Notes: generated by a model from the sequence alone, not told the origin. DNA of 64,000 nucleotides from Neptunitalea lumnitzerae (GCF_027924185.1 NZ_BRVO01000002.1:62001-126000); one strand, 5' to 3'. Shown: positions 10,292 through 19,833, counted from the stretch's first letter. A program made the numbers and translations.

Positions 10292-10323
10292 TTTTTGAAA
10301 ACGGTTTATAAATCTATCTTAAA

Positions 10324-11238
10324 ATGAAAAAATTGATTTTAACCCTAGCTCTTGGGTTATTTGCCTTTATTGGTTCCGCACAGAAAAAAGGAAATGATTA
10401 TTTATTGTTCTACTTAGGAGGGCAATCTAATATGGTAGGATATGGTTATGTAAAGGAATTACCTGATTCTCTTAGTAAAAAAATGAAAGACATTTATATT
10501 TTTGACGGCAATTCTGTAAATGATGGTACAGAAACTGGTGGAGGTTTGGGTATTTGGGCGCCTTTACAGCCAGGGCATGGTAGTAAATTTACATCTGACG
10601 GTAAGAAGAATAATTATTCGGAACGATTTGGTGTAGAATTAAGCTTTGCATATACCTTAAAACAAAAATATCCTGATAAAAAAATTGCCATTATAAAATA
10701 TGCTAGGGGAGGTACCTCTATAGATAGTCTTGCTTCTAATGATTGGGCAGGTTGTTGGGAACCTGATATGAAAGGGAAAAAAGGATTGAACCAATACGAT
10801 TATTTTTTAAATACTATGCAAAACGCCATGAGTGTTAAAGATATTGACGGAGATGGAAAAGAAGATAGGTTGATACCTGCTGGTATTTTATGGATGCAAG
10901 GGGAGCAAGATGCTACTTATGATGAGAAGGTGGCTATGGGGTATTATGGTAATCTTAAAAATTTAATGGGGTTACTAAGAGCTTCAATGCTTAGTAATGA
11001 CTTACCTGTAGTGATAGGTAAAATTTCAGACTCATGGAATAGTGATACTGGTAAAGTATGGACATATGGAGAGTTGGTTCAGTATGCTCAAGAAAAGTTT
11101 GCAAGAACTGATGGCAACGCTGCTATAGTAAGAACCACTAGATATTACAAATATTCTGATACTTGGCACTACGATACAGAAGGTTATATTGATTTTGGGA
11201 AACAATTTGCATTTAAAATGTTAGAACTTATGAAATAG
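10324..11238 (+). CDS. Secreted SGNH-type carbohydrate esterase (sialate O-acetylesterase-like)
   Basis: A 304-residue protein with a Sec signal peptide (MKKLILTLALGLFAFIGSAQ, cleavage near residue 19). The body matches the SASA/CE6-like esterase fold: nucleophile block LGGQSNM with Ser35, RGGTS near residue 137, the WMQGEQDA block, and the Asp279-x-x-His282 pair in DTWHYDTEGY. Such enzymes remove acetyl groups from sugars. Whether the substrate is sialic acid, xylan or another glycan cannot be told. A Ca-binding-like DIDGDGKED stretch sits near residue 180. The gene is monocistronic and exported, so it probably acts on environmental polysaccharide. Confidence 0.85.
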   Translation: MKKLILTLALGLFAFIGSAQKKGNDYLLFYLGGQSNMVGYGYVKELPDSLSKKMKDIYIFDGNSVNDGTETGGGLGIWAPLQPGHGSKFTSDGKKNNYSERFGVELSFAYTLKQKYPDKKIAIIKYARGGTSIDSLASNDWAGCWEPDMKGKKGLNQYDYFLNTMQNAMSVKDIDGDGKEDRLIPAGILWMQGEQDATYDEKVAMGYYGNLKNLMGLLRASMLSNDLPVVIGKISDSWNSDTGKVWTYGELVQYAQEKFARTDGNAAIVRTTRYYKYSDTWHYDTEGYIDFGKQFAFKMLELMK

Positions 11239-11415
11239 TTATTAATGGGCTAGTGTAAACGTAATTTTTTGATTTCAGTGTTTTGGTAGCTCAAGAGGTC
11301 TAGTTTAAATATTAGATAAAAAATACTTTTTAATAGATTTTATTGATTAATATTATTTTTAAACCGTTATAATTATTGTAAGTTTATATATAATTTAAAA
11401 GTAAAAGAAAACGTC

Positions 11416-12249
11416 ATGAACAAAATTCTATATGCAACAGATTATTCGAAAAATTCTGTTTCGGCACTTAAATACGCTAATTACTTGAGTGAAGTAACAG
11501 GAGCTTCTTTAACTGTTTTGAATATATTGGAATACCCAACTATTTGGAATAGTGATGTGCCAAAACCAGCTTTTGAAGATTTCGAAAAAGGACCAACAGG
11601 AGCCTATAAAAAATTACTTTCTGAATTTTGCGAACAGCACCTTGGAAAAGAAAAGGCTGACAAAATTATCTTTGATACTGAAAAGGGAGACGATATAGAG
11701 GAAACCCTTAAAGCGTATGTGTTAAAAAATGATTTTGATGCAATATTATTAGGGGTGCATGGTATGAATCCTGTACAAGAATTTTTTATGGGTAGTACTA
11801 CACAATCGTTAATTTCTAGCATTGATATTCCTGTGATAGCAGTACCAGAAACTGCAGCCTTAAAAGATTTTAAAACAGCTGTTTTTGCAACTTCATTAGA
11901 CACTACAGATGTATCTACCATTAAAAAAGTAGTTCCGTTTTTAAAAGAAGTAGGGGCTACCCTTAAAGTGGTACACATTGCAGAAAAGAAAACAGATGAA
12001 AAGTTAAAGTCTATAGCTGCTTTTATGGAGCTGTTAAATGACGATGTTGACTATGCAACTAAAACTTTTGATGTAGTATATAACGAAGATATTTTACGAG
12101 GGCTTTTCAATTTTATTGATGCTCAAAAAGCAGATCTAATTATTATGAAAGAGCGTAAGGTACAAAGTAAGTTACGTGAATTATTTCATAAAGATTTAGT
12201 TAAGCGTATGGAGTCTCAAACAAGAATTCCTTTGATGAGTATAAAATAA
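11416..12249 (+). CDS. Universal stress protein, tandem Usp domains
   Basis: A 277-residue cytoplasmic protein made of two UspA domains. The first starts with KILYATDYSKNSVSALKYANYLS and ends with LLGVHGMNPVQEFFMGSTTQSLI plus DIPVIAVP, including a G-x2-G-x9-G(S/T)-type nucleotide-binding stretch. The second (from about residue 155) is more divergent and ends TRIPLMSIK. Usp proteins bind ATP or act as stress sensors. The gene is alone, follows a 177-bp region with no other feature seen, and ends at a strong bidirectional terminator. Confidence 0.9.
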   Translation: MNKILYATDYSKNSVSALKYANYLSEVTGASLTVLNILEYPTIWNSDVPKPAFEDFEKGPTGAYKKLLSEFCEQHLGKEKADKIIFDTEKGDDIEETLKAYVLKNDFDAILLGVHGMNPVQEFFMGSTTQSLISSIDIPVIAVPETAALKDFKTAVFATSLDTTDVSTIKKVVPFLKEVGATLKVVHIAEKKTDEKLKSIAAFMELLNDDVDYATKTFDVVYNEDILRGLFNFIDAQKADLIIMKERKVQSKLRELFHKDLVKRMESQTRIPLMSIK

Positions 12250-12273
12250 AGAAAACTCAACTTTGATAAAATA

Positions 12274-12309
12274 AAAAACCGCCATTAGTGAAACTAAATG
12301 GCGGTTTTT
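12274..12309. terminator. Bidirectional terminator between usp gene and dnaN
   Basis: A 13-bp stem (aaaaaccgccatt with aatggcggttttt) with a 10-nt loop serves the two convergent genes. Confidence 0.9.
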
Positions 12310-12330
12310 AGATATATTAAGGTTGGTTAG

Positions 12331-13449
12331 TTACGAGTTTAACATTACCGGCATTACAAGCATGGTAATTGTTTCACCTTCATCCAATCCGTCTACAGGG
12401 TTTAAAATACCTGCTCTATTTGGTAATGACATTTCCAGCGTTACTTCATCTGCACCTAAGTTGTTTAACATCTCTGTTAAAAAACGAGAGTTAAAGCCAA
12501 TTTGCATATCGTCTCCTCTGTAGTCACATGTAAGTCTTTCTTCTGCTTTGTTACTGTAGTCAATATCTTCTGCAGAAATATTTAACTCAGCACCAGCAAT
12601 TTTCAAGCGTATTTGATGTGTAGTTTTATTAGAGAAAATAGAAACCCTTTTTACCGAGCTAAGAAACTGCGTACGGTCAATAGTAAGTTTATTAGGATTC
12701 TCTTTTGGTATTACCGCTTCGTAGTTAGGGTATTTACCATCTATTAATCTACATACCAACTCTACATTATCAAATGTAAATTTAGCGTTGCTTTCGTTGT
12801 ACTCAATAAGTACATCACTTTCGCTACCTGCTAAAATACCTTTTAATAAGTTTAAAGGTTTTTTAGGCATAATAAATTCAGCTACTTGACTTGCCGTAAC
12901 ATCTGTACGTTGATATTTTACAAGTTTGTGAGCATCTGTCGCTACAAACGTTAAATTCTCTTGAGAGAATTGGAAAAATACACCACTCATTACAGGTCTT
13001 AAATCATCGTTACCGGTAGCAAAAATAGTTTTGCTAATAGCAGTAGCTAAGATATCACCCATAATAGTTGTAGAACTAGGGTCTGATAAATTCACCGTTT
13101 TAGGGAATTCCTCACCATCAGCATATGCTAATGCATATTTACCATGGTTAGAGCTAATTTCTACAGTGTTGTTTCCTTCCACTACAAAAGTAAGTGGTTG
13201 CTCAGGAAAAGTTTTTAACGTATCTAGTAATAGTTTTGCAGGTACTGCAATACTTCCTTCAGATTCCGATTCTACTTCTAAAGTAGTGGTCATGGTGGTT
13301 TCCAAATCCGATGCGGAAACTGTTAATTGATTGCTGGAAATTTCAAATAGAAAATTGTCCAGAATCGGCAATGTATTGCTATTATTAATAACACCTCCTA
13401 ATACTTGAAGTTGCTTTAATAAGTACGAACTTGAGACTATAAATTTCAT
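12331..13449 (-). CDS. dnaN: DNA polymerase III subunit beta (sliding clamp)
   Basis: DnaN forms the ring that tethers the replicative polymerase to DNA. The 372-residue protein has the normal three-domain length. It begins MKFIVSSSYLLKQLQVLGG and ends with the expected hydrophobic tail LVMPVMLNS. Other landmarks are FLFEISSNQLTVSASDLETTM in domain 1, ATGNDDLRPVMSGVFFQF in domain 2 and AEDIDYSNKAEERL in domain 3. It follows gldG on the same strand with a 74-bp gap that contains its own TATATTTG box, so it is probably transcribed separately as well. It is not next to dnaA, as is usual in this phylum. Confidence 0.97.
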   Translation of the reverse strand: MKFIVSSSYLLKQLQVLGGVINNSNTLPILDNFLFEISSNQLTVSASDLETTMTTTLEVESESEGSIAVPAKLLLDTLKTFPEQPLTFVVEGNNTVEISSNHGKYALAYADGEEFPKTVNLSDPSSTTIMGDILATAISKTIFATGNDDLRPVMSGVFFQFSQENLTFVATDAHKLVKYQRTDVTASQVAEFIMPKKPLNLLKGILAGSESDVLIEYNESNAKFTFDNVELVCRLIDGKYPNYEAVIPKENPNKLTIDRTQFLSSVKRVSIFSNKTTHQIRLKIAGAELNISAEDIDYSNKAEERLTCDYRGDDMQIGFNSRFLTEMLNNLGADEVTLEMSLPNRAGILNPVDGLDEGETITMLVMPVMLNS

Positions 13450-13476
13450 TAATTGTTCGGTTTATATTCAGAATTA

Positions 13477-13484
13477 CAAATATA
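13477..13484 (-). promoter_or_regulatory. -7 box of dnaN
   Basis: TATATTTG on the minus strand lies 28 bp before the dnaN ATG and matches TAnnTTTG. A TTTG lies 24 bp upstream, which is longer than the usual spacing. Confidence 0.45.
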
Positions 13485-13523
13485 TTTTAATTGCAAGTTA
13501 ATGAGAAACAAACTTATTAACAC

Positions 13524-15179
13524 TTATTTTGAATACTTTCTTTTACGTAAAAAGACAAATAGTACCCCAAATATAATTAATAAAACTATGGGAACCCCTA
13601 TGTTTATTAATTTTATAGAGATTTCGTCTTCCTCTATTTTTTCATGATTTAAGAAAGCTAATTTTATTTCTTTTCCTCGAATGTTTATAAGTCCAGTATC
13701 ATCTAACAGGTAATTCATGCAATTAATCAAGAAATCTTTGTTTCCATAGATCTGTTGTGTCCATGGATCAATACCGTTGGTTAATGGTTTTTTATTAGCA
13801 TATGAATAGTTAATAACGTCTCCATCGCTAATAATAATCATTTTATTATCGGCACTTTCATTTAAGTTATTGGGTAACTCAACTGGCTTCACTCTATTTT
13901 TGTACACGCTGGTAAAAGAACCCTCTAAAAGTACCCCAGCTATTTGAGAACCATTCGTGAATTTCTCTGGCTGTAAATTACCTGAAAACTCATTCAGATG
14001 TATTTCTATTGGTGCACCTACAACTCTAGATTGCGGTGAGCTTTCTAATAAAACAGTTTTTTTAATTCCGTTTTCTAAAGTATCAATCTGATTAGCAAAC
14101 TCAAGTTTAACTACGTTAATATTTTTATTTATAGGATGATTCTCTGGAGACATGGTAATAGGGCTAAACAACCATTCTAATGGCATGTTACCATTAGGTC
14201 CTTGTACTGTAATAGGGGTAGAAATTAAGTCTTCTATTAAGTTGTAATTAATACGTACCCCGTATTTAAATAATAAATCGTCTAAGTTTAACTGTCTAGG
14301 GAATGCAACAGTACTTTGTGTTTCATTTTGCAAACTGTCTAAATCTACAGCAACCTTATCTATACACCACAAGGTTTTGCCACCATACATAATGTACTGG
14401 TCTATTATTTGCTTTTCAACATCTGTAAATGCCTCTGTTGGTTTTGCTATTATAGCAGCATCAAATTGTTGTAGGTTTTTAAGAATTTGGTTAGGCTGAT
14501 CTTTCAGTGAATCTAAATTGAACAATCCTAATCTATAATAGTCTTTTAAATTTAATAGGTAGTCAGACATATACTTGTCTTTTAACTCCCCATTCCCTTT
14601 GAAAATTGCAATTTTTTTCTTGTTCTCAAGCGTAAGTTTTGTAATTGCATCGGTTAGGTTATATTCTAATTGTTGTACCGATTTATTAATATTTTCTTCT
14701 CCGTCGCTTCCAAGGTTGTTTATAAGTAAAGGTACCCTAACGGTCTTTTGACCATAATTGGCCACTGCCCAAGGGAAAATTTGAGTAACCGATTTTTTAC
14801 CATTTTCGCTTACGGGAATATTGGTAGGTAACATTCCTAGGCTAGTTAGGTAGTTAACCACTTCATCTGGGTTTTCTTCACCTTCTAATGGGTTAGTGAA
14901 TGAAAAAATAATATTGTCATTTTCATTCTCATATTGTTCCAGTAATTGTTGTAGCTCATACTGTAACTTTTTAAACTGATTTGGGAAATCTCCTTGTAGT
15001 AAAACATCTATATATAAAGGGCTGTTTACATTTTCCAGCGTTTCCTTAGTGGTGTCAGAAAGTGTGTAGCGCTTGTCTTTGGTTACATCAAAACGTAGAT
15101 AATAATCAGATAATCCCCAATTTACAACAACCAGTAAAAGGGCAACAACACATATTTGAACGGCGGTTTTTTTAAGCAT
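13524..15179 (-). CDS. gldG: Gliding motility-associated ABC transporter substrate-binding protein GldG
   Basis: A 551-residue protein with one membrane segment at each end (residues about 7-25 and 522-541, followed by RKRK) and a large external part, as in GldG of Flavobacterium. The stretch LRFDVTKDKRYTLSDTTKETL near the start is typical of this Bacteroidota family. GldG works with GldF and the ATPase GldA, which were identified genetically as needed for gliding in F. johnsoniae. gldA is not in this window. The ATG shares one base with the gldF stop (TAATG), so translation is coupled. Confidence 0.93.
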   Translation of the reverse strand: MLKKTAVQICVVALLLVVVNWGLSDYYLRFDVTKDKRYTLSDTTKETLENVNSPLYIDVLLQGDFPNQFKKLQYELQQLLEQYENENDNIIFSFTNPLEGEENPDEVVNYLTSLGMLPTNIPVSENGKKSVTQIFPWAVANYGQKTVRVPLLINNLGSDGEENINKSVQQLEYNLTDAITKLTLENKKKIAIFKGNGELKDKYMSDYLLNLKDYYRLGLFNLDSLKDQPNQILKNLQQFDAAIIAKPTEAFTDVEKQIIDQYIMYGGKTLWCIDKVAVDLDSLQNETQSTVAFPRQLNLDDLLFKYGVRINYNLIEDLISTPITVQGPNGNMPLEWLFSPITMSPENHPINKNINVVKLEFANQIDTLENGIKKTVLLESSPQSRVVGAPIEIHLNEFSGNLQPEKFTNGSQIAGVLLEGSFTSVYKNRVKPVELPNNLNESADNKMIIISDGDVINYSYANKKPLTNGIDPWTQQIYGNKDFLINCMNYLLDDTGLINIRGKEIKLAFLNHEKIEEDEISIKLINIGVPIVLLIIFGVLFVFLRKRKYSK

Positions 15180-15907
15180 TACTGGTGTAAGTTTTTAAGT
15201 TTTACATTAGTTAAGTACAAGAAGAAAAAAGTGAACGATAGAAAATAAATCATATCTCTTGTATCAATAATACCTCTACTTATATTTTCGTAATGAGCCT
15301 TCATACCAAAGCTGCTTATTAAAATAGGGTTGTCGCTAACACCTGTAGAACTCAGTAATTCAGGTCCGTATAGTAACAGAAAACAAATGCAAATGCTAAT
15401 TATAAAAGCTACAATCTGGTTTTCAGAAAGGGTAGATGCAAAAAGACCAATAGCAGTATAAGCGCTCATTAAAAAAATAAGACCTAAATAAGAACCTAAG
15501 ATACTTCCTAAGTCTAAATTACCAATAGGAGCTCCTAAATTGTAGACAGTGTATACATATAAAAGAGTAGGTATAATAGCTATAAGCGTTAAAATAAAAG
15601 CCCCTAAAAATTTACCCCAGACTAACGATGGTAGTCCAATAGGTTTAGTGAATAAAATTTCTAGCATCCCTTGTTTTTTCTCCTCAGAAAATCCCTTCAT
15701 AGTTACTGCCGGAATTAAAAAAAGTAACAACCATGGAGCTAAAAAGAAGAAGCCGTTAATTTCGGCAAAGCCGTTATCTAAAATATTATATTCACCCTTA
15801 AATACCCATAGGAATAAACCGCAAGCGGTTAAAAATACTCCGATGACTAAATAGCCAATAGGAGAGGCAAAAAAGGAATTAATTTCTTTTTTTAATATCG
15901 CGTACAT
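15179..15907 (-). CDS. gldF: Gliding motility-associated ABC transporter permease GldF
   Basis: A 242-residue ABC-2-type permease with six hydrophobic segments, for example SPIGLVIGVFLTACGLFLW-like near the start and IVAFIISICICFLLLYGPEL near residue 170. The cytoplasmic motif TMKGFSEEKKQGMLEILFTKPI is typical of this class. It forms the membrane part of the GldAFG transporter, and gldG follows with a one-base overlap. It starts 10 bp after the stop of the small monooxygenase-like gene, so the SAM hydrolase, monooxygenase-like, gldF and gldG genes could be one transcript. Confidence 0.94.
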   Translation of the reverse strand: MYAILKKEINSFFASPIGYLVIGVFLTACGLFLWVFKGEYNILDNGFAEINGFFFLAPWLLLFLIPAVTMKGFSEEKKQGMLEILFTKPIGLPSLVWGKFLGAFILTLIAIIPTLLYVYTVYNLGAPIGNLDLGSILGSYLGLIFLMSAYTAIGLFASTLSENQIVAFIISICICFLLLYGPELLSSTGVSDNPILISSFGMKAHYENISRGIIDTRDMIYFLSFTFFFLYLTNVKLKNLHQ

Positions 15908-15917
15908 ATGTGCAAAA

Positions 15918-16214
15918 TTAAGCTAATGAAACAAGTTTATCAACGCTCCAGGCTTCAGCTTTATTGCTAAACCATGATTTGGTTATTTTCCAAACCCCTT
16001 TAAATAAATCAGAGTTGCGGTAATTTTCCAAAGCAGCTTCTTCTGTCCAATAGCTGTAAGTAAAAAATATTTGTGGATTGTTTTTATCTTGGTAAAGTTC
16101 TAAGTACTCACAACCTTCAAAGCTTCTTATAAAGCTTTTCTTTTCTTCAAAAAAAGCTTTAAAGTCTTCTATTTTTTCAGGTTGAAATGTAAGTTTTACA
16201 ATTCTAATAAACAT
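15918..16214 (-). CDS. ABM-superfamily (antibiotic biosynthesis monooxygenase-like) protein
   Basis: A 98-residue dimeric alpha-beta barrel of the ABM/EthD type. It starts MFIRIVKLTFQPEKIEDFKAFFEEKK, has the SFEGCEYLELYQDKNNPQIFFTYSYW central part and ends with the helix containing WSVDKLVSLA. Members include quinol monooxygenases and heme-degrading enzymes, but many have no known substrate. The gene sits between the SAM hydrolase gene (5-bp gap) and gldF (10-bp gap), so it is in the same operon. A link to gliding is not supported beyond position. Confidence 0.85.
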   Translation of the reverse strand: MFIRIVKLTFQPEKIEDFKAFFEEKKSFIRSFEGCEYLELYQDKNNPQIFFTYSYWTEEAALENYRNSDLFKGVWKITKSWFSNKAEAWSVDKLVSLA

Positions 16215-16219
16215 ACGTA

Positions 16220-17041
16220 TTACTTGAAATTTATAAAAACAGTATCTCGGTATCTTAGTCCTAATAAAGAAGAAGCACCTCCTACAGTTTGCAAATTACT
16301 TTTATATATAGCCAATTCAAGATACCCTAACTCGTTAAATAGAGCTAAACGCTTTCCATCTTCATCACGGGTTTCTTTAGGAATGGTAAAGTTAATACTC
16401 TCACTATACCTATTGTAAATTTTGCTAAACTTATAGTTTCTTACACTTATTTCAAAGTTTCTACCCTTTCTAATAAGGTCAAACCAATTTTTGGTAATGT
16501 TGGTAATTACGTTTCCGTAGTTGTCAATATAAATTACATTACCTGTAATTAGGTCTTCTTTTGCATTTAAAATAGGGGTAAGGTCTTTTACTTCTTTCAC
16601 CCCTCCAACTTGTCTGCCTAACAATTCTAATCTTCCTCCGCGTGCTATGTGGCAGGCAGCTTTTACAAAAACATCCGTAGCACAAAGGTCTTTATCAGGT
16701 AAGCTAATGGCAATAACTTGTTCAAAATTTTCTGCAGGAGCTATAAGTGATAAGATACCATTGTCGGCTCCAATAAAATAGTGACCATCATAAGCAGCAA
16801 CAATATGTTTTTGCTCTGGTGTTTGCTCATCATCAATTCCAATAATATGAATACTCCCTTTAGGAAACTTTTTATAAGAGGTTTTTAAAATATAAGCACC
16901 TTCATGAATATTAAAAGGACTTACAAGATGTGATATATCTACTATAGTAGCATTTTCTAACTCAGAGTATATGCCTCCTTTTAAAACGGCTACGTAAGGG
17001 TCTTTAAGACCAAAGTCTGATGTAAGAGTAATAATAGCCAT
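16220..17041 (-). CDS. SAM hydroxide adenosyltransferase (DUF62/SAM hydrolase family)
   Basis: A 273-residue protein of the family that includes the marine fluorinase and chlorinase. Most bacterial members convert SAM plus water to adenosine and methionine. The N-terminus IITLTSDFGLKDPYVAVLKGGI and VDISHLVSPFNIHEGAYIL carry the conserved Asp and His of the active site, and GADNGILSL and GNVIYIDNYGNVITNI are also conserved. The halogenase-specific loop is not apparent, so the hydrolase role is preferred. It is first in the run towards gldF. A TACGTTTG box at 17125-17132 could be its -7 element. phoH is divergent. Confidence 0.92.
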   Translation of the reverse strand: MAIITLTSDFGLKDPYVAVLKGGIYSELENATIVDISHLVSPFNIHEGAYILKTSYKKFPKGSIHIIGIDDEQTPEQKHIVAAYDGHYFIGADNGILSLIAPAENFEQVIAISLPDKDLCATDVFVKAACHIARGGRLELLGRQVGGVKEVKDLTPILNAKEDLITGNVIYIDNYGNVITNITKNWFDLIRKGRNFEISVRNYKFSKIYNRYSESINFTIPKETRDEDGKRLALFNELGYLELAIYKSNLQTVGGASSLLGLRYRDTVFINFK

Positions 17042-17216
17042 AAAAGTTACAGTGCCGAATGCCTAAATAGTAAGGTGAAATTCAGTTTTTAATATTCAAC
17101 AATAAGTTGTTCATAAATCAATCACAAACGTACAAAAACTAGCTAAAATTTTAGTACTTTGTAGTAGATTAATATTTAAATATATTAACAATTGATAACT
17201 AAAATTATTCTAGCTT

Positions 17217-18173
17217 TTGAACGAAATCATAATTGAACTTACCGAGGTGAATCCAAGAGATTTTTTTGGAGAGAGAAACCAGAATATTGAAATTTTAAAG
17301 AAATATTTTCCTAAGCTAAGGATTGTTGCTAGAGGGAATAAAATTAAAGCCTTTGGGGAAGAAGGTATTTTGGAAGAGTTTGATAAACGGCTAGATATGC
17401 TTGTTACCCATTTTGGAAAGTATAATAATTTAGATGAGAATACTATTGAACGTATTTTAACGTACGATTCTAGAGAGGCATATGAAGGTGCAAGTACAGA
17501 TATGGGGGAGATTCTGCTTCATGGGGTAAGTGGTAAAATTATAAAAGCACAAACAGTAAACCAACGGAAGATTGTAAACCTGATGAAAAAGAATGATATG
17601 CTTTTTGCTATTGGGCCAGCGGGTACAGGTAAAACGTATACCGGGGTGGCATTGGCTGTAAAGGCATTGAAGGAAAAGCAGGTGAAAAGAATTATAATTA
17701 CCAGGCCAGCAGTAGAAGCAGGGGAGAACCTTGGTTTTTTACCTGGAGATTTAAAAGAAAAGTTAGACCCCTACATGCAACCACTGTATGATGCCTTAAG
17801 AGATATGATTCCTGCTGAAAAACTGGCGAGTTATATTGAAAAGGATATTATTCAAATAGCTCCTTTGGCATTTATGAGGGGTAGAACCTTAGATAATGCT
17901 TTTGTAATATTAGATGAAGCTCAGAATACTACCCATGCTCAAATGAAAATGTTTTTAACGCGTATGGGAAAAAATGCTAAGTTTATGATTACAGGAGATC
18001 CTGGGCAAATAGATTTACCAAGACGCGTAATTTCTGGGTTAAAAGAAGCCTTGTTGGTATTAAAAGATACCTCAGGAATTGGAATTGTGTATCTAGATGA
18101 TAAAGATGTAATTCGTCACCGTTTGGTAAAAGAAATTATAGAAGCTTATAAAAAAATAGAGCACGATAATTAA
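17217..18173 (+). CDS. PhoH family ATPase
   Basis: A 318-residue PhoH-like protein with an N-terminal KH-like part and a RecA-like ATPase. Walker A GPAGTGKT is at 133-140 and the DEAQN Walker B motif is near residue 228. TRPAVEAGENLGFLPGDLKEKL and FMRGRTLDNAFVILDEAQN are family hallmarks. The start is a TTG at 17217: the frame has no nearby ATG, and homologues, as I recall them, start at this point (NEIIIEL). Proteins of this type are tied to RNA metabolism. purC follows 47 bp later but has its own -7 box. Confidence 0.93.
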   Translation: MNEIIIELTEVNPRDFFGERNQNIEILKKYFPKLRIVARGNKIKAFGEEGILEEFDKRLDMLVTHFGKYNNLDENTIERILTYDSREAYEGASTDMGEILLHGVSGKIIKAQTVNQRKIVNLMKKNDMLFAIGPAGTGKTYTGVALAVKALKEKQVKRIIITRPAVEAGENLGFLPGDLKEKLDPYMQPLYDALRDMIPAEKLASYIEKDIIQIAPLAFMRGRTLDNAFVILDEAQNTTHAQMKMFLTRMGKNAKFMITGDPGQIDLPRRVISGLKEALLVLKDTSGIGIVYLDDKDVIRHRLVKEIIEAYKKIEHDN

Positions 18174-18190
18174 CAACTGATAAAGCTGTG

Positions 18191-18198
18191 TATCTTTG
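18191..18198 (+). promoter_or_regulatory. -7 box of purC
   Basis: TATCTTTG matches TAnnTTTG exactly and gives a transcript start about 15-20 nt before the purC ATG. The -33 element is poor. Confidence 0.5.
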
Positions 18199-18220
18199 CA
18201 GCTTTAAAACTTAAAAACAC

Positions 18221-19168
18221 ATGAATACAATTACTAGCTCTAACTTTACATTTCCCGGACAAAAGTCGGTATATAAAGGGAAAGTGAGAGAAGTGTATAA
18301 TATAAACGATGAGTTGTTGGTAATGATTGCCACTGACCGTCTTTCTGCTTTTGATGTAGTGATGCCTAAGGGTATTCCTTTCAAAGGGCAAATATTAAAC
18401 CAAATTGCTACTAAATTTATGGAGCAAACTAAAGATATTGTTCCTAATTGGTTAATGGCTACGCCTGACCCAAATGTTGCAGTAGGGCATTTATGTGAGC
18501 CTTTTAAAGTTGAAATGGTAATACGTGGTTACCTAAGCGGGCACGCAGCTAGAGAATACAAGGCTGGTAAGCGTTTGCTTTGTGGTGTTGCTATGCCAGA
18601 TGGTTTAAAAGAAAACGATAAGTTTCCAGAACCTATTATAACACCTTCTACTAAGGCGGATAATGGAGAGCATGATGAGGATATTTCTCGTGAAGATATT
18701 TTAGCTAAAGGTATTGTTAGTGAAGCAGATTATGTTCAATTAGAAAAATATACCCGTGCATTATTCCAAAGAGGTACGGAAATAGCTGCAGAACGCGGAC
18801 TTATTTTAGTGGATACCAAATACGAATTTGGTAAAACTAAAGATGGTAAAATTGTTTTGATTGACGAGATACACACTCCAGACTCATCTCGTTATTTCTA
18901 TGCAGAAGGATATGAAGAGTTGCAAGCAAAAGAAGAGCCTCAAAAACAATTGTCTAAAGAGTTTGTACGTCAATGGCTTATTAGCAATGGTTTTCAAGGC
19001 AAAGAAGGACAACAGATTCCTGAAATGACAGATGCTTATATAGAAACTGTTTCTGAGCGTTATATTGAACTATACGAAAACATTATGGGAGAGAAGTTTG
19101 TAAAAGCAGACATCACTAATATTGAAGAGCGTATAGAGAAAAACGTATTAGCTTATTTAAGTAAATAA
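18221..19168 (+). CDS. purC: Phosphoribosylaminoimidazole-succinocarboxamide synthase
   Basis: SAICAR synthetase joins aspartate to CAIR using ATP in purine biosynthesis. The 315-residue length matches the longer, eukaryote-like form common in Bacteroidota. Motifs are KVREVYNI near residue 24, [24 protein letters not shown], the TPSTKAD(N)GEHDE block and [15 protein letters not shown]. The ORF is intact and ends at a strong terminator. No other pur gene is adjacent. Confidence 0.97.
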   Translation: MNTITSSNFTFPGQKSVYKGKVREVYNINDELLVMIATDRLSAFDVVMPKGIPFKGQILNQIATKFMEQTKDIVPNWLMATPDPNVAVGHLCEPFKVEMVIRGYLSGHAAREYKAGKRLLCGVAMPDGLKENDKFPEPIITPSTKADNGEHDEDISREDILAKGIVSEADYVQLEKYTRALFQRGTEIAAERGLILVDTKYEFGKTKDGKIVLIDEIHTPDSSRYFYAEGYEELQAKEEPQKQLSKEFVRQWLISNGFQGKEGQQIPEMTDAYIETVSERYIELYENIMGEKFVKADITNIEERIEKNVLAYLSK

Positions 19169-19189
19169 TCTGTTTTTAAAACATATACG

Positions 19190-19220
19190 AATCCCTCTGA
19201 GTTATCAGGGGGATTTTTTT
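19190..19220 (+). terminator. Terminator of purC
   Basis: An 11-bp stem (aatccctctga with tcagggggatt, one G-U pair) closes a GTTA loop and is followed by seven T. It touches the stop codon of the convergent repeat-protein gene. Confidence 0.88.
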
Positions 19221-19833
19221 ATAGTGTAGTAAACTTTGGGGTCATTTGTTGCGTTTCAACTATATCACCATTTCTATAGTAAAGCACTTTCTGTATGTCT
19301 CCGTTGTAGGTGTTATAGAAAACCCATTTTCCTTCTTCTTTTCCATTTTTAAAGCGTCCTTTTAGTTGTATCTTACCATTTGGAGCATAGTTTACAACCT
19401 TACCTTCTAATACACCATTTTTAAAATACTCAACAGCTTTTACCTTACCGTTTAGGTGAAAGGTTTTCCAAGTTCCAATTTTAATATCGTTTGCTACCTG
19501 TCCTATTTGAGAAGGTTTACCGTTATCAAAATAGTATTTCACACTACCGTTAGGTACTCCGTTCTTATAAACTGTAGCTTCTCTTAAATTTCCGTTGTTA
19601 TAGTACTTTTTAACCTTACCTACTATAAGTCCTTTTCTAAATTTTATTTTACATAGTAATTTGCCATTTGGGTATTTGGCAGTACAAGTACCATTAAAAG
19701 CTTCATCTTTTAAAAACCAAGTATTTTCTACTTCGGTTAATCTATCACAGTTGCATTTTTTTCTTTTACTATTGTTTTGGGCAAATGTTATACAAGAGGT
19801 TATTAATAAGCATATAAGAAATAATTTTTTCAT
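19219..19833 (-). CDS. Secreted MORN-type (YwqK-like) repeat protein
   Basis: A 204-residue protein with a signal peptide (MKKLFLICLLITSCITFAQ). The only cysteine in the signal region does not form a convincing lipobox, so it is probably periplasmic or secreted. It then has about six repeats of roughly 22 residues, such as 'NGKLLCKIKFRKGLIVGKVKKYY', 'NGNLREATVYKNGVPNGSVKYY' and 'NGKIQLKGRFKNGKEEGKWVFY'. These are MORN_2 repeats, often annotated as YwqK-type antitoxin, but no toxin partner is adjacent and I would not infer a toxin-antitoxin role. The gene is monocistronic. Confidence 0.85.
   Translation of the reverse strand: MKKLFLICLLITSCITFAQNNSKRKKCNCDRLTEVENTWFLKDEAFNGTCTAKYPNGKLLCKIKFRKGLIVGKVKKYYNNGNLREATVYKNGVPNGSVKYYFDNGKPSQIGQVANDIKIGTWKTFHLNGKVKAVEYFKNGVLEGKVVNYAPNGKIQLKGRFKNGKEEGKWVFYNTYNGDIQKVLYYRNGDIVETQQMTPKFTTL

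Noticed and set aside
15549-15854. ORF of 101 codons on the plus strand inside gldF
   Set aside because: It is antisense to gldF, composition is shadow-like and there is no start context; the gldF frame explains the region.
16920-17041. Fluorinase or chlorinase activity for the SAM hydrolase
   Set aside because: The halogenase-specific loop was not apparent, so only the water-dependent reaction was proposed.
19219-19833. YwqK-type antitoxin call
   Set aside because: The repeats match MORN_2, but there is no toxin gene next to it and the protein is exported, so a toxin-antitoxin role was not claimed.
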